A stretch of DNA of 44,502 nucleotides, from IMG/VR virus record IMGVR_UViG_3300042364_000286, positions 1 through 44,502 of that record, one strand, 5' to 3'. Made by a program: the position numbers and the translations under genes. Below, in pieces: positions 16,901 to 25,847 of the stretch; within the stretch, counting starts at the first letter, position 1, and every line of letters starts with the position of its first letter. The notes beneath the pieces were generated by a model that saw only the letters and a program-made list of their open reading frames with translations, was not told the DNA's origin and ran no database searches. This DNA is from a virus.

Positions 16901-19900
16901 AGCGCATCGACAACATCAGTGCGCCCGCCACCCAGGAAGAAGTGGACGCCGCCAAGGCGCAGGCCGCTCCGCAGGATCAGGCCACGGGTGATTTGTTTGC
17001 TGCAGCCACGGAGCGTGCACAAGCCGAGTTGCAAACGGCAGGAGAGCGCCGTGCGGCAGCACGCAGTGAGGTTGGCAGGGCGATGGCAGGCATGCGCGGC
17101 AAGTCTGCCATCATGGATCAGGCGCAGCGTCTTGCAGAGAAGTTTGGCAAGGACCTTGGCATTGCGCCTGAAGGTACGTTTGCTGCAGCTAAGACCCGTT
17201 TGACCCAGGCACAGGCGGCAAAGCGCGGGGCAGAAACGGAGTTCAAGGAGAAGGAACAGGAAGCCCTTCGTGCCGCTGCTGATGACGCGCTGATTGCCCA
17301 GCGCAACGCTGAAGCCACCAGCCGCGCAGCGAACAACACGGTCGATGCGATTGAGGCCCGACTTGCTGCTGAGAAAGAGACGCCTGCTGTTGAGGTGCGT
17401 ACGCCTCCGCGTGCGATGGTGTTGCTGCAGAAAATTGTCGAGTTGCAGGCGCTGATCGGTGGGCGCGGTGCGCAAGTACGCACGTCACAAGCCCCTACAA
17501 AGTACTCTCCTGCACAGTTTGTCTTCCGTCGTGCAGCGGCAGAAAAGACCGACGCGGACGTTGGTCCCGTACAAGATGCACTGAATCAAGCAGTCAGTGC
17601 CGCCAAACAAGGCGAGGGCTGGGCATCTGACATCGAGCAGGTGCAGGCGCACATGGCTACGCTTGAGAAGTACCTGTCTCGCCGCGAGGCGCAGGGGCGG
17701 TTGCTGCCTGAAGCCGAACTGATGGCAAAGGAGTGGTATCGCAAGCTTGCCGCTCACGAAGCCGCGCTGCGCCGCCCCATGTACGGCGCTGGGCAGTTGA
17801 CCCCGGCAGAAATCCGCGACTACACGCAGCGCCGCCTTGAACTGGCACAGGCTGAATACGACCGCATTCAACTCCAGATTGATGGGCTGCATCGGCAGTT
17901 GCTGGACACGGAAGTTGCGGTAGCCAAGCGTGAAGTGGACCGCATTACCGGCGACATCAATGCGCTGGTGTCGCGCATGGAGCGGCGTGAAGGCGCGGAT
18001 CTTGCCGGTCAAGAACTGTCCGCACTGAGTGCGCAGTACAAGGACGCAGTAGCAAATCTCGAAGTTGCACAAAAGACTTTTGCGGAGCGCAAGAAAGCAG
18101 AGTCGGTTCCGTTCACACGCAAGAGCCCCGGATCTGCGCTTGAGCAGTGGATGAAGGGTGCGCAAGATCGCTTTGACGTTAGCGTGCAGCGGTTCAAGGA
18201 CAAGCAAGCCGCGCTGGAGCGGCAAGCCACTGCGCCTGCGGCAACCCCTGCCATTACCGCTGCCGAACGTCGCGCTGAAGTTGAAAAGCAGCGCAGTGGC
18301 TTGTCGATCCCTGAGTTGCAAGCGCAGCTTGAAGGGGCACTGAAAGCGCAGACTAAGCTCAAGAAACGCGGATCTAAGAAACAGCGCGAGGCGCTTGCCG
18401 AGAAAATCGCAGGTTTGCGTGCACAAATCGGGCGTCTAAAAGGCGAAAGCACATTTGGTACGGAATACTACGCGGAGTCTGAACAAGCCCAGGCTGCACA
18501 AGATGCGCGGGAAGAAGCAGAAGCACGCGAAGCAGGTAAGGAAGAAACCACCCGAGCAGGACGGCGTAAGGCCGCCAAGGAAATCTTTGGTGTACAACGC
18601 ACAATCGCCGAAACAGGCGAGGTGCCGCAAGCAACCAAAGACGCCAACAAACTCGACGCCGTCATCAAGAACAACCGTCAAGCTTTTGAGATGGCGGTTG
18701 AGCAAGGGTTCAAGTCCACTGCGATTCGGCCTCAGAAACGCGGTAAGAGTGCTACGCCCGAGCGGCTGATGCGTACCCCGCTTGAAGGTATTGCGTATCG
18801 GTTGCGACAAGAGATCGTAGAGAAGCTTGCGGCACCGCGCACCAAGAAGCAGAACCAAGAACTCAACAAGCTCCGTGAGCAACTGTACGGACTTGAGCAG
18901 GCTATCAACACTGCGCCAGTCACGGTTGAAGAACGGCGCAGAACTGCGCGTGCTATCTGGGCAAAGCTGCCCAAGGATATGCGGCAAGACACTGTGGACA
19001 AGATCGGTGGTCGCCTGCCTAGCGGCGGCATCAGCGTGTCGTTCTTTGATCGGTTTGCGGATGCGCTTGAGACCACGGTAATTCGTGAGCGCCTGGGCCA
19101 GCCGATCAGTCAAGCGCCGGTCACAACTATGACCAAAGCGGAGCTTGCACCCATCCAGGCGGAGACCGAGAAGCGCGTGGCAGCAACGATGGCTGCTACC
19201 GAAGAACTGCGCACCAAGTACTACGAGCAGAAAGAGAAGGAGCTTTCAGACAAGGCTCGATTGAAGGGGACCATAGACGAGGCCACGCAGCGGCAGATTG
19301 AGAAGGAAGCCAACGAGTTTGCGGATCGTGTGGTGCAGCGCATCAAGGAGGAAGAGGCTCGGGAAGCAACCCAGCGCATGACGGAGCCGATGCGAGGCAA
19401 GCCGAGCGCGGGGGAAGATACCCGCTTTGCAACAGGCGTGGAGGTAGAGAGCCCGGATCTTGATGCGGACCAAATCAAAGCGCTAGAAAACAACGATGTG
19501 GCTCAGGCTCTGGCACTACTGTCTACCGACAAGTCTGCTGACAAAGTCCACCGTGCTGTTGCTCAGCGCTTGGCTCAACTGTTGGACGATACCAATGTTG
19601 AGATCAAGGACAACCTGACTGACAGTGAAGGCAGGCCTATCTTGGGGCAAGCATCTGCTGACGGCAAAGAGATTCAACTTGACCGGGCCACGGGATTGTC
19701 GCAGGAGGTGCTCCTGCACGAAGCTACCCATGCTGCTGCTGAACGCACGTTGCTCATGGATGAGGCACGGTTGACGCCGATGCAGCTTGCTGCGAAGCGG
19801 GAGCTTCAGGCCATTCACGCGATGGTAAAGAAGGACTCCGACATAACGAGCACCGAGGCCAAGGGCAGTCTGTCAGAGTTCGTGGCGGAAGTCATGTCCA

Positions 19901-22662
19901 ATGCCAAGCTGCAGCAACAACTAGCCAAGAAACCCTGGAGCCTATCCAACATGCTCGCAGGGTTCAAGAGCACCATCCTGCGTTTGATTGGTGTGAAGGA
20001 CGCCAAGACGATGTTGACCGCCTCAATCAAGGCGGTGGATGCACTGTTCATGCCGACAAGCGTGCAGACTGCTCCGGTGGCAAAAACCATGATGCCTGCC
20101 CGGGCAGCGCCCAGTATGGCGACAGCCAACCGCGTAGCCGACTCCCTGATCGCCAAGGAGAAAGGCTGGGTTACCAAGCTCAAGGACAACTTCCTGGGCA
20201 TGGGGTTCCGCACGCAGTTCGTGGACAAGCTGGCACCGTCTGAGGAAGCGCTCAAGCGTGGCGGCACCGACCCGACCAAGGCACTGCAGGCCATGTACTT
20301 CTTAAAGATGTACGACCAGCGGATGCACTTCACGTCGCAGTCCATCACCGAAGGTGTGCCTGAGCGTGTGGAGAAAACGCGGCGGGACGGCACTAAGGAG
20401 TACTTAATCGAGACCAAGCCCGGTGCCAACATCAAGCAGATTGTGGACATCCTCAAGCGCAAGGATGTGGTCAAGGCAGCAGGCAGCGCCGATGCTGCCA
20501 ACAAGCTCTTCACGCTGTATCTGGCTGCTCGACGGGCAGAGAGCAAGGGCTACGACAAGCTGAACTTCAAAGTCAGTGAAGCCGACATCAAGGCTGCACG
20601 CGCTGAGATCGAAGCGGACCCGACGCTGAAGAAGGCGTTCGATGAGGCTCGGGACATCTACAACCAATACAACCGCAACCTGCTGGAGTTCTCGGTACAG
20701 ACAGGCGCTCTGTCGCGTGAAGAGGCCAACCGCTTGCTGGCAAACAACGACTACATCCCGTACTACCGCATGCGCGATGGTGTGGCGGAGATGGTCATTG
20801 GCGGTGAGACGCCTATCCGTATCGGCAACCTGAAGGACAGCCCGCACCTCAAGGAACTGGTGGGCGGTGATGAGGCCATCTTCGACTTCCTGACCAGCAG
20901 CGTGCAGAACACGTCGATGCTGCTCGACATGGCGACGAAGAACCTCGCCACCAAGAACCTCATGTTCGAACTGCGCGACGTGGGGTTGGCGACCGTAGCC
21001 AAGGTGCCCAAGAGCGGCAAGACGCCTGAGGGCGCTGTGACGTTCAAGCGCGATGGTGAGGACCACTACGCTGTGGTGGACACCGACACCATCGGCATCG
21101 ACAGCGATCTGCTGGTCAAGGGGCTGGCGGGCATCCCGACCATGTTCCCTGCCTTCGTGCGCGTGCTGGGCGTGCCTGCACGCCTGCTGCGGCGTGTGGT
21201 GGTGGCCTCTCCTGTGTACATGGCACGGCAGTTGTTCCGTGACTCGCTGGCTGCAGCGATGACCAGCGGCGCGGACATCGTCCCGGTGTTGGGTGCGCTC
21301 AAGCAGATCGGCAAGCCCAACGTGCTGCAAGGGCGCGGCATCACTGGCGGTCAGGTCTTCACTGGCATGCCGGAGGATGTCACGCGCATGCTCAAGGACA
21401 TGCAGGCGGGCAAGCTCAGCATCACCAACGGGCTGTCGTATCTGGAGGCCAAGGCCGCACAGGTCGATGCGCTCACCCGCAAGGCTCAGTACGACAGCTA
21501 CCTTGCCCAAGGGCTCTCTGAGATGGAGGCCACGTACATGGCGCTGGAGTCGATGAACTTCAGCAAGCGCGGGCTCTCTCCCGGCATGCACATGGCAAGC
21601 ACGCTGATCCCGTTCTTCAACGCACAGATCCAGGGCCTGGACGTGCTGTACAAGTCCTTCACCGGCCAGATGCCGCTCAACGAGCGCTTGGGTATACGCC
21701 AGAAGCTTTGGGAACGGGGAATGATGCTCTTCGGTCTGAGCGTGGCATACGCGATGGCGATGCAGGACGATGAGACTTACAAGAACGCCAAGCCCGAAGA
21801 GAAGTACGGGAACTGGTTCGTGCGAGTCCCAGGCTTTGAGCAGATGGTGCGCCTGCCCATCCCGTTCGAGTTGGGCTATATCTTCAAGGCGCTGCCCGAG
21901 GCGCTGGTGAACACCCTGAGCAACGAGCAGGGTGGCGAAGAGGCGATGAAGGCGTTCAAGCACATCGCGCAGCAGATGGTCCCTGGACTGTCGTCGTACT
22001 TCATCCCGCAGGCGGTCAAGCCTGCACTGGAGGCGCTGGCCTTTGAGACGTCGCTCTACACCGGGCGCAGCATCGAGTCGGCCAAGGAGCAAGAGAAAGA
22101 GCCGGGGTATCGCTACCGCGACAACACCACTGCGCTGGCCCGCGAAGCGGGGGAACTCACAGGCTTCTCTCCGATCAAGATGGAGTATCTGATCCGTGGC
22201 TACACGGGTGGCATGGGCATGGCGCTGCTGGCTGCGCTGAGCGCCCCGTTCGGCAAAGAAGGCCCCGAGGCCGCAACCAAGCGGGCGTCGGACCTGCCGG
22301 TGGTGGGTACGCTCTTCCAACCCAAGGATGCCAGCGGCATCATCGACGCTACCTACGAGCGCATGAAGCAGGTCAACCAAGTCAAGGGGACTTACGAGGG
22401 TTTGTTGGAAGATGGACGACAAGCTGACGCTGAGAAGTACCTCAAAGAGAACGTCGATGAGATGGCGCTGGCTTCTGTGGCGGGCAGCTTCAAGCAGTTC
22501 ATGGGGCAGATCACCGAGCACGAGCGGCAGATCCGTGCGTCAAACATGACGCCAGAGAAGAAGCGCGAAGCCTTGGAGCAGGCCCGCCAAGCCAAGATCA
22601 AACTTGCTTCCGCTGCACGGGCGGTAGTCGATAAAAAAGCACCCCAAGCCGCCCTTGCCTGA
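13999..22662 (+). CDS. Giant polyvalent virion protein (2,887 aa) with HExxH metalloprotease and LPD38-like region
   Basis: One uninterrupted 2,887-codon gene. Visible layout: N-terminal small domain (1-36, LPDGSYLKLQEGESPAAGLQ); Ala-rich hydrophobic stretch (about 117-158); a conserved GVTEATQQVFERLQAG segment (about 240-256); very long Ala/Gln/Glu/Lys/Arg coiled-coil and linker region (about 300-1880); a gluzincin-type protease motif LHEATHA with H1907, E1908, H1911 and a likely third ligand in SEFVAEV (E1960 or E1964); then a C-terminal helical part including MARQLFRDSL (about 2405) and FFNAQIQGLDVLYKSF (F2539), which looks like the LPD38 domain of phage polyvalent proteins. Such proteins are packaged and delivered into the host with the DNA. 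The last gene of the late operon; no frameshift seen. Domain assignments are by motif recognition only. Confidence 0.8.
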   Translation: MAQYLPLPDGSYLKLQEGESPAAGLQRAQQKYPEAFASQAPAPKPEGGFIAAAKAGATELGGGLSALAGKLGLKDEAKAEAEYQAAKKRAAEIFKPTEEGWTEAPFTKFKELLGGSVPYMAAPLAAGAAAAALPVTGTAAALTTLGAAGLTSAGQFTATNLSRQLEEGKKLAETDLGAAALAAVPQAALDTLSMRMIPGIGRIFGQAGVKITAENAKEIAEQGLKKTLIDYTAKTGKTAGIEGVTEATQQVFERLQAGLSITDPQARQEYFDSFIGGAVLGGTLAPAGRAFERGREQREARGLLQQQAQEERAAAAKAEEARKKDPAYALQLDADYQAAVQRMKELQAAVPKRPAKDALPEEQMAYREAVDARNAHLKDVLQPLAAEYVPRKAEIAQLKEQQRVAGMTPLEYQMEQAGVDLTEPSKEERVFTGEDALPAAPAPEAQYAQQQIAIANEQSLINEFEQKDQAAGYVPYLMQDPEMARRLVTAQTPIPGVKKGVSNSILGGLKLQLKRADEQQVQAEAAAQKAQEQEKEQERQIRRWMIGLARDEQQAQEMALTPAPVAKEEAVVDAQQERRIKLANAARGAYQRAMQAYNTATEAERVSALRRLRGAKKAYEQLTGQTPSALSVTEQKAPLTEATQAQLDKALTEVAGAAPASAEELESRIQRLADTRKTAIAKVSENASELAQYEKLTQYMGTPQGLSEVARTPEMAEAAKRRMTPMLEQAQASRNEAIAAAIQEIRLQRDASGLVPLDKSDADLQNEFRAKLNADLQQAKGKAKVDEKKRQEAIAQQLQRINARIRQIEGGDRAGRLLGYASAFRSEPERVGELNNLYKAYRSLSTQQGLTPQAAQLNRTLQNLVDFYTVGGGAAKPRVVAKGPREARRELVLGERAFTGYEPTVEGTEVRYNKPRKMAEYKATPEEQALVEDMRARELAELNEAADQQYTPETSDRVKKQIFDALRQRIDNISAPATQEEVDAAKAQAAPQDQATGDLFAAATERAQAELQTAGERRAAARSEVGRAMAGMRGKSAIMDQAQRLAEKFGKDLGIAPEGTFAAAKTRLTQAQAAKRGAETEFKEKEQEALRAAADDALIAQRNAEATSRAANNTVDAIEARLAAEKETPAVEVRTPPRAMVLLQKIVELQALIGGRGAQVRTSQAPTKYSPAQFVFRRAAAEKTDADVGPVQDALNQAVSAAKQGEGWASDIEQVQAHMATLEKYLSRREAQGRLLPEAELMAKEWYRKLAAHEAALRRPMYGAGQLTPAEIRDYTQRRLELAQAEYDRIQLQIDGLHRQLLDTEVAVAKREVDRITGDINALVSRMERREGADLAGQELSALSAQYKDAVANLEVAQKTFAERKKAESVPFTRKSPGSALEQWMKGAQDRFDVSVQRFKDKQAALERQATAPAATPAITAAERRAEVEKQRSGLSIPELQAQLEGALKAQTKLKKRGSKKQREALAEKIAGLRAQIGRLKGESTFGTEYYAESEQAQAAQDAREEAEAREAGKEETTRAGRRKAAKEIFGVQRTIAETGEVPQATKDANKLDAVIKNNRQAFEMAVEQGFKSTAIRPQKRGKSATPERLMRTPLEGIAYRLRQEIVEKLAAPRTKKQNQELNKLREQLYGLEQAINTAPVTVEERRRTARAIWAKLPKDMRQDTVDKIGGRLPSGGISVSFFDRFADALETTVIRERLGQPISQAPVTTMTKAELAPIQAETEKRVAATMAATEELRTKYYEQKEKELSDKARLKGTIDEATQRQIEKEANEFADRVVQRIKEEEAREATQRMTEPMRGKPSAGEDTRFATGVEVESPDLDADQIKALENNDVAQALALLSTDKSADKVHRAVAQRLAQLLDDTNVEIKDNLTDSEGRPILGQASADGKEIQLDRATGLSQEVLLHEATHAAAERTLLMDEARLTPMQLAAKRELQAIHAMVKKDSDITSTEAKGSLSEFVAEVMSNAKLQQQLAKKPWSLSNMLAGFKSTILRLIGVKDAKTMLTASIKAVDALFMPTSVQTAPVAKTMMPARAAPSMATANRVADSLIAKEKGWVTKLKDNFLGMGFRTQFVDKLAPSEEALKRGGTDPTKALQAMYFLKMYDQRMHFTSQSITEGVPERVEKTRRDGTKEYLIETKPGANIKQIVDILKRKDVVKAAGSADAANKLFTLYLAARRAESKGYDKLNFKVSEADIKAARAEIEADPTLKKAFDEARDIYNQYNRNLLEFSVQTGALSREEANRLLANNDYIPYYRMRDGVAEMVIGGETPIRIGNLKDSPHLKELVGGDEAIFDFLTSSVQNTSMLLDMATKNLATKNLMFELRDVGLATVAKVPKSGKTPEGAVTFKRDGEDHYAVVDTDTIGIDSDLLVKGLAGIPTMFPAFVRVLGVPARLLRRVVVASPVYMARQLFRDSLAAAMTSGADIVPVLGALKQIGKPNVLQGRGITGGQVFTGMPEDVTRMLKDMQAGKLSITNGLSYLEAKAAQVDALTRKAQYDSYLAQGLSEMEATYMALESMNFSKRGLSPGMHMASTLIPFFNAQIQGLDVLYKSFTGQMPLNERLGIRQKLWERGMMLFGLSVAYAMAMQDDETYKNAKPEEKYGNWFVRVPGFEQMVRLPIPFELGYIFKALPEALVNTLSNEQGGEEAMKAFKHIAQQMVPGLSSYFIPQAVKPALEALAFETSLYTGRSIESAKEQEKEPGYRYRDNTTALAREAGELTGFSPIKMEYLIRGYTGGMGMALLAALSAPFGKEGPEAATKRASDLPVVGTLFQPKDASGIIDATYERMKQVNQVKGTYEGLLEDGRQADAEKYLKENVDEMALASVAGSFKQFMGQITEHERQIRASNMTPEKKREALEQARQAKIKLASAARAVVDKKAPQAALA

Positions 22663-22804
22663 TACCGAACTGGGCGCGGGCGTCCTTGATGTGAAGCGGG
22701 ACTGCAGCCAGCAGTCCCGCCTGTCGCACGGCCTCTAGGTCAAGCGCAGGGACGAAGAACCCCTGCCCCTTCTCAAGCCGGTCCCACGGATAGTGCCGCA
22801 GCAT
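22598..22804 (-). CDS. Small hypothetical protein (68 aa) at convergent junction
   Basis: A 68-residue reading frame whose start overlaps the end of the primase-helicase gene by 32 bp and whose end overlaps the giant virion gene by 65 bp in antisense. The protein looks genuine: MLRHYPWDRLEKGQGFFVP, then LDLEAVRQAGLLAA and GIRQGRLGVLFYR, with the balanced composition of a folded small domain of the kind seen as a hypothetical protein in phage early regions. No strong ribosome-binding site precedes the ATG, which favours coupling to the upstream gene. The alternative is a read-through artefact, because a strong hairpin (22696-22720) lies inside it. Function unknown. Confidence 0.6.
   Translation of the reverse strand: MLRHYPWDRLEKGQGFFVPALDLEAVRQAGLLAAVPLHIKDARAQFGIRQGRLGVLFYRLPPVQRKQV
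22696..22720. terminator. Perfect 10-bp hairpin between converging operons
   Basis: GCGGGACTGC, a 5-nt loop AGCCA, then GCAGTCCCGC. It lies 33 bp after the stop of the giant gene. Neither flank has a clear T run, so it is a weak or Rho-assisted bidirectional terminator candidate. It also falls inside the 3' part of the small minus-strand ORF 22598-22804. Confidence 0.5.
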
Positions 22805-25679
22805 TGTGAGGGTCTTCTTCTATCGGTCGGCCTATGCAGATGGTACGCACGCGCATCTGCGGGCCTCGAGTCTTCGCCATCATGTCCTTGCGCTCGAAGC
22901 CGACCGTGTACCCGGGCATGGCCTGTATCTGCTTCTTGAACGCGTCGTAGCCGAAGGACATCGCCACGCAGTGCGACTTGAGCATCTGCTCCTCGATGAA
23001 GTACTCCACGTAGTTCTTCTTGTTGATGCCGTGCTCCACCCGGCCCATGACCTTGCTGCGCGTGACCGTCTGGTCGATCTCCTGCCCTGAGCCCAGCGCT
23101 GCCAACAGAGCGCCGTTGCTCTGGCGGATCACCACGAACTGCCCGTAGTTCTCCCGGGTGAAGGCGTTCAGCACATCCTCTGCCGTGCGCCCGCCCGTCT
23201 TGATCACCTTGCGGGCTTTCTCCACCAAGCTCTTGAGGAACTCGATGATCTTGTCCACCGGCAGGTCGATGATGCCTGCGTACCCACTTGAAGCAAGAAT
23301 CGCACCGGCAATGATTGCGCCGCAGCCAGCGGCCCAGTAGCGCTCATCGCCCGACATCTTCCACTCGACTTTGATCTTGCGGATGCATTCCTTGGTGATG
23401 CGCTCTGCAGTCTCTTGGTTCTGCACCAGCCAGCGCACGTAGATGTCGCCAGCCACGCCGTGGTTGTGCACGGGGATCTTGAGGAGGTCTTCCTCCTCCG
23501 GCGTCCAGTTCAGCTTGACCTCGGGCGTCCACTCCAGCATGCGCAGCAACTCGCCTTGCGAGGTGTGCTGCCGAGCACCGGACATGTAGTCCTGCATGTG
23601 GGTGTTGGAGGTCAGGAAGACCAGCGTTGCCCACGACACGAGGTTCAGCCGCTCACGGTTGTGGTGCGCCTCGCTCTTCTCTTTGCCCTGGCCTTCCGAG
23701 GCGTCGAAGATGAAGCCTGGGAACCACTCCATGTCCTGCCGAGACTTGTGCGTGATCTCGTCCGATGTGAACGGCAGGCTGTTGAGGTTGCCCATGCGCT
23801 GCTGCATGGTCACAGGCGAAGTGCTCTTGCCTGTGCGGTAGCGGATCGGATGGCCCCAGATCGAGTTCAGCAAACTCAGCGCCAACGACTTGCCCGTGCC
23901 GCTGTCGGTGGACCCGCCATGTATCGTCAGCGCCGCCATCTGCGTGAACTTCATCAGCGGCGCACCGAACCCCATGCTGGCGATGCCCAGCAGGTCGAAC
24001 TGCTTCTTGCGCATGAGCATCTGTGGGAAGCGTCTCCACTCCTCCAGCGTGCCCTGTGACCGCGTGATGCGCGTGAGGTTGACGAGGTCTGGCATCGGCA
24101 CCGTGCGCGTGCTGCCATCTTGGAAGTACACCTTGCCGTTGTAGACGAACGTGCCATCCTCCTGCCAGCCGTACTGGCCTGGGATCTTGATGGCCTTCTT
24201 CGTGACGCTGGCATCCTCGATGCAAGCGCGGATGTACTCGAACAGGTTCTTGTCGTTGCCTGCGCCGAACGAGGCGATGATGTTCTGCTGTGCCAACGTC
24301 TTCAGGCACTCATCCTTGGACACGGTGTAGCGCTGTGCCATCAGCACATCGATGGGAGCGCCGGGTCGGTTGGCGACCATGTGCACGGTGTGCTCACCGT
24401 CCTTGTTCAGCAGGTCCACGACGAACAGATCGTAGGGCACGATCATGATCTGATGCTTGCGCTTGGTGCCGTCAGCCTCCTCCACCATACGCTCGACAAA
24501 CACGCCGCCCTTGGCTCCGTAGGAGTAGCCCTTGGGTGGGATTGGGCGTGTGACTGTGACCGGTGGTGCCTCGGGGTCGTCCGGATCCACGGGCGTGATC
24601 TCGATCTGCTTCTCGGTGTTGTCAGCCAGGATCTCGCGCCCAAGCGCCAGGGGGTTGGTGATCTTGCCAAAGTGCTTGCAGCCTTCGCAGATGCCCGGGT
24701 TCTCGCTGTCGAACTTCAGGCACGGGTACGGGCCCTTGATCTCGCGCAGCTTGGTCTGCATGCGCTCAGGCTCGTAGGGGTGCAGGCTGCTCAGCCAGAC
24801 CGCAGCACGTTCACCATCCGCACACTGCTTGGCCTGGGACAGCCAGCCACGCCACTGGGGCTCCATCCCGTCATCAGCGGCGTGCTCAACGAAGTGCGCA
24901 AGCTGTGCGCAACCATCGCCTGCAGCCGTGCGCTGCATGATCAGCTTGAACTTGGTGACGCTGTTCTCCACCAGCTTGACGTTGCTGGCGACGGGTGCCT
25001 CGATGCGCTTGCCGGGGATGTCGAGCGGTGCGCGAGACGGTGCTGGTGCACTGACACTGGTCGGCCCCAGCGCTGCCGTGATGGCCTGCGCGAAGTCCTC
25101 GAAGCTGCATGCGGTGCCCTCGGTCATGATCTTGACCGAGCGTGGGGTGCCGTACTTCTTCTTGAAGTTGAGTGTGCCCGGGATGCGCAACACGCGGGCC
25201 GCGTCGGCGGTGACCGTCATGTCGATAGACAGCGCTTGCTGCTTGCACAGGCGCTTGAACGCCTCAGCCACAGGCTTCCAGATACCCACAGCAACGGGGT
25301 GCGTGAAGGCCCAGTAGCAGTGCAGCCCGCCGCCTGAGGCGACGATCCACGGCGTGGCTAACCCCTCAAGGCCTGTGGTCTCAAGGAAGCCACCCAGCGC
25401 TTGTGCGGCGTCTTTCTTCGTGGCGTAGCCATCCATGTCGATGAACATGGACCGCACGTACTCGGCGTTGTCTGCCGTGCGCTTGCCCGACTCCTCGAAC
25501 GTCGCCAGCGCGAAATAGATGTCCTTGCTCTGTGTCAGCCATTGGTCAGCATGGCGCTGTACCTCCTTCAGATCTTCAACGAAAACGTGTTGCTTCTTCT
25601 TGGAAGACAACTCTGCTGCGCAGTAGTACCCAAAACCGGGTGGCGGAAGCACAGCCGCTAGAAACTCAAGCGGTTCCAT
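22773..25679 (-). CDS. Primase-helicase: AEP-type primase fused to DUF927-like ATPase
   Basis: A 968-residue protein with ribosome site GGGAG 4 bp before the ATG. The N-terminal ~200 residues hold archaeo-eukaryotic primase motifs: FIDMDGY (D81, D83), ASGGGLHCYW (H120) and SIDMTVTADAARVLRIPGTLNF (D153, D159). A middle region includes a cysteine cluster (CLKFDSENPGICEGCKHFG) that could bind zinc. The C-terminal half has Walker A STDSGTGKSLAL (K597), a likely Walker B region and LVFLTSNTHMQDY, matching the DUF927 superfamily-3-like ATPases. It should prime and unwind at the phage replication fork. No separate DnaB or DnaG is in the window, so this probably fills both roles. Confidence 0.88.
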   Translation of the reverse strand: MEPLEFLAAVLPPPGFGYYCAAELSSKKKQHVFVEDLKEVQRHADQWLTQSKDIYFALATFEESGKRTADNAEYVRSMFIDMDGYATKKDAAQALGGFLETTGLEGLATPWIVASGGGLHCYWAFTHPVAVGIWKPVAEAFKRLCKQQALSIDMTVTADAARVLRIPGTLNFKKKYGTPRSVKIMTEGTACSFEDFAQAITAALGPTSVSAPAPSRAPLDIPGKRIEAPVASNVKLVENSVTKFKLIMQRTAAGDGCAQLAHFVEHAADDGMEPQWRGWLSQAKQCADGERAAVWLSSLHPYEPERMQTKLREIKGPYPCLKFDSENPGICEGCKHFGKITNPLALGREILADNTEKQIEITPVDPDDPEAPPVTVTRPIPPKGYSYGAKGGVFVERMVEEADGTKRKHQIMIVPYDLFVVDLLNKDGEHTVHMVANRPGAPIDVLMAQRYTVSKDECLKTLAQQNIIASFGAGNDKNLFEYIRACIEDASVTKKAIKIPGQYGWQEDGTFVYNGKVYFQDGSTRTVPMPDLVNLTRITRSQGTLEEWRRFPQMLMRKKQFDLLGIASMGFGAPLMKFTQMAALTIHGGSTDSGTGKSLALSLLNSIWGHPIRYRTGKSTSPVTMQQRMGNLNSLPFTSDEITHKSRQDMEWFPGFIFDASEGQGKEKSEAHHNRERLNLVSWATLVFLTSNTHMQDYMSGARQHTSQGELLRMLEWTPEVKLNWTPEEEDLLKIPVHNHGVAGDIYVRWLVQNQETAERITKECIRKIKVEWKMSGDERYWAAGCGAIIAGAILASSGYAGIIDLPVDKIIEFLKSLVEKARKVIKTGGRTAEDVLNAFTRENYGQFVVIRQSNGALLAALGSGQEIDQTVTRSKVMGRVEHGINKKNYVEYFIEEQMLKSHCVAMSFGYDAFKKQIQAMPGYTVGFERKDMMAKTRGPQMRVRTICIGRPIEEDPHNAAALSVGPA

Positions 25680-25694
25680 GAAGCTCCCAGGGGG

Positions 25695-25847
25695 TTACTT
25701 GAGGTCGTCCAGCAGCGTCTCTACCGCCTTGATCAGCGCATCGCACCAGTCCTTGGGCAAGCCGTTGTCGTTCTTGAGGTAGGCATACCGGACCAGTTCC
25801 TCTGGCGTCAGGCTTGAAGGTTGAATTCCTTGCATATTTGCACCCAT
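25695..25847 (-). CDS. Small hypothetical protein (50 aa, or 46 from the inner ATG)
   Basis: A short gene between the HTH regulator and the primase. From the ATG at 25847 it reads MGANMQGIQPSS; an inner ATG at 25835 gives 46 residues. It continues LTPEELVRYAYLKNDNG, then LPKDWCDALIKAVETLLDD and LK at the stop. It overlaps the 3' end of the HTH gene (to 25808) and ends 16 bp before the primase start. It has folded-helix composition and normal codon use. Neither start has a strong Shine-Dalgarno, consistent with translational coupling. No family is recognised; operon position suggests replication or regulation. Confidence 0.65.
   Translation of the reverse strand: MGANMQGIQPSSLTPEELVRYAYLKNDNGLPKDWCDALIKAVETLLDDLK

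Noticed and set aside
20404-22521. Long minus-strand frame (705 codons) opposite the end of the giant gene
   Set aside because: Composition is His/Leu/Arg/Asp-rich as expected for the antisense of a GC-rich coding sequence; the plus-strand frame has clear domains and typical codon use.
24120-25337. Plus-strand frame (405 codons) opposite the primase-helicase
   Set aside because: Antisense shadow of a well-supported gene; no ribosome site and no recognisable motif.
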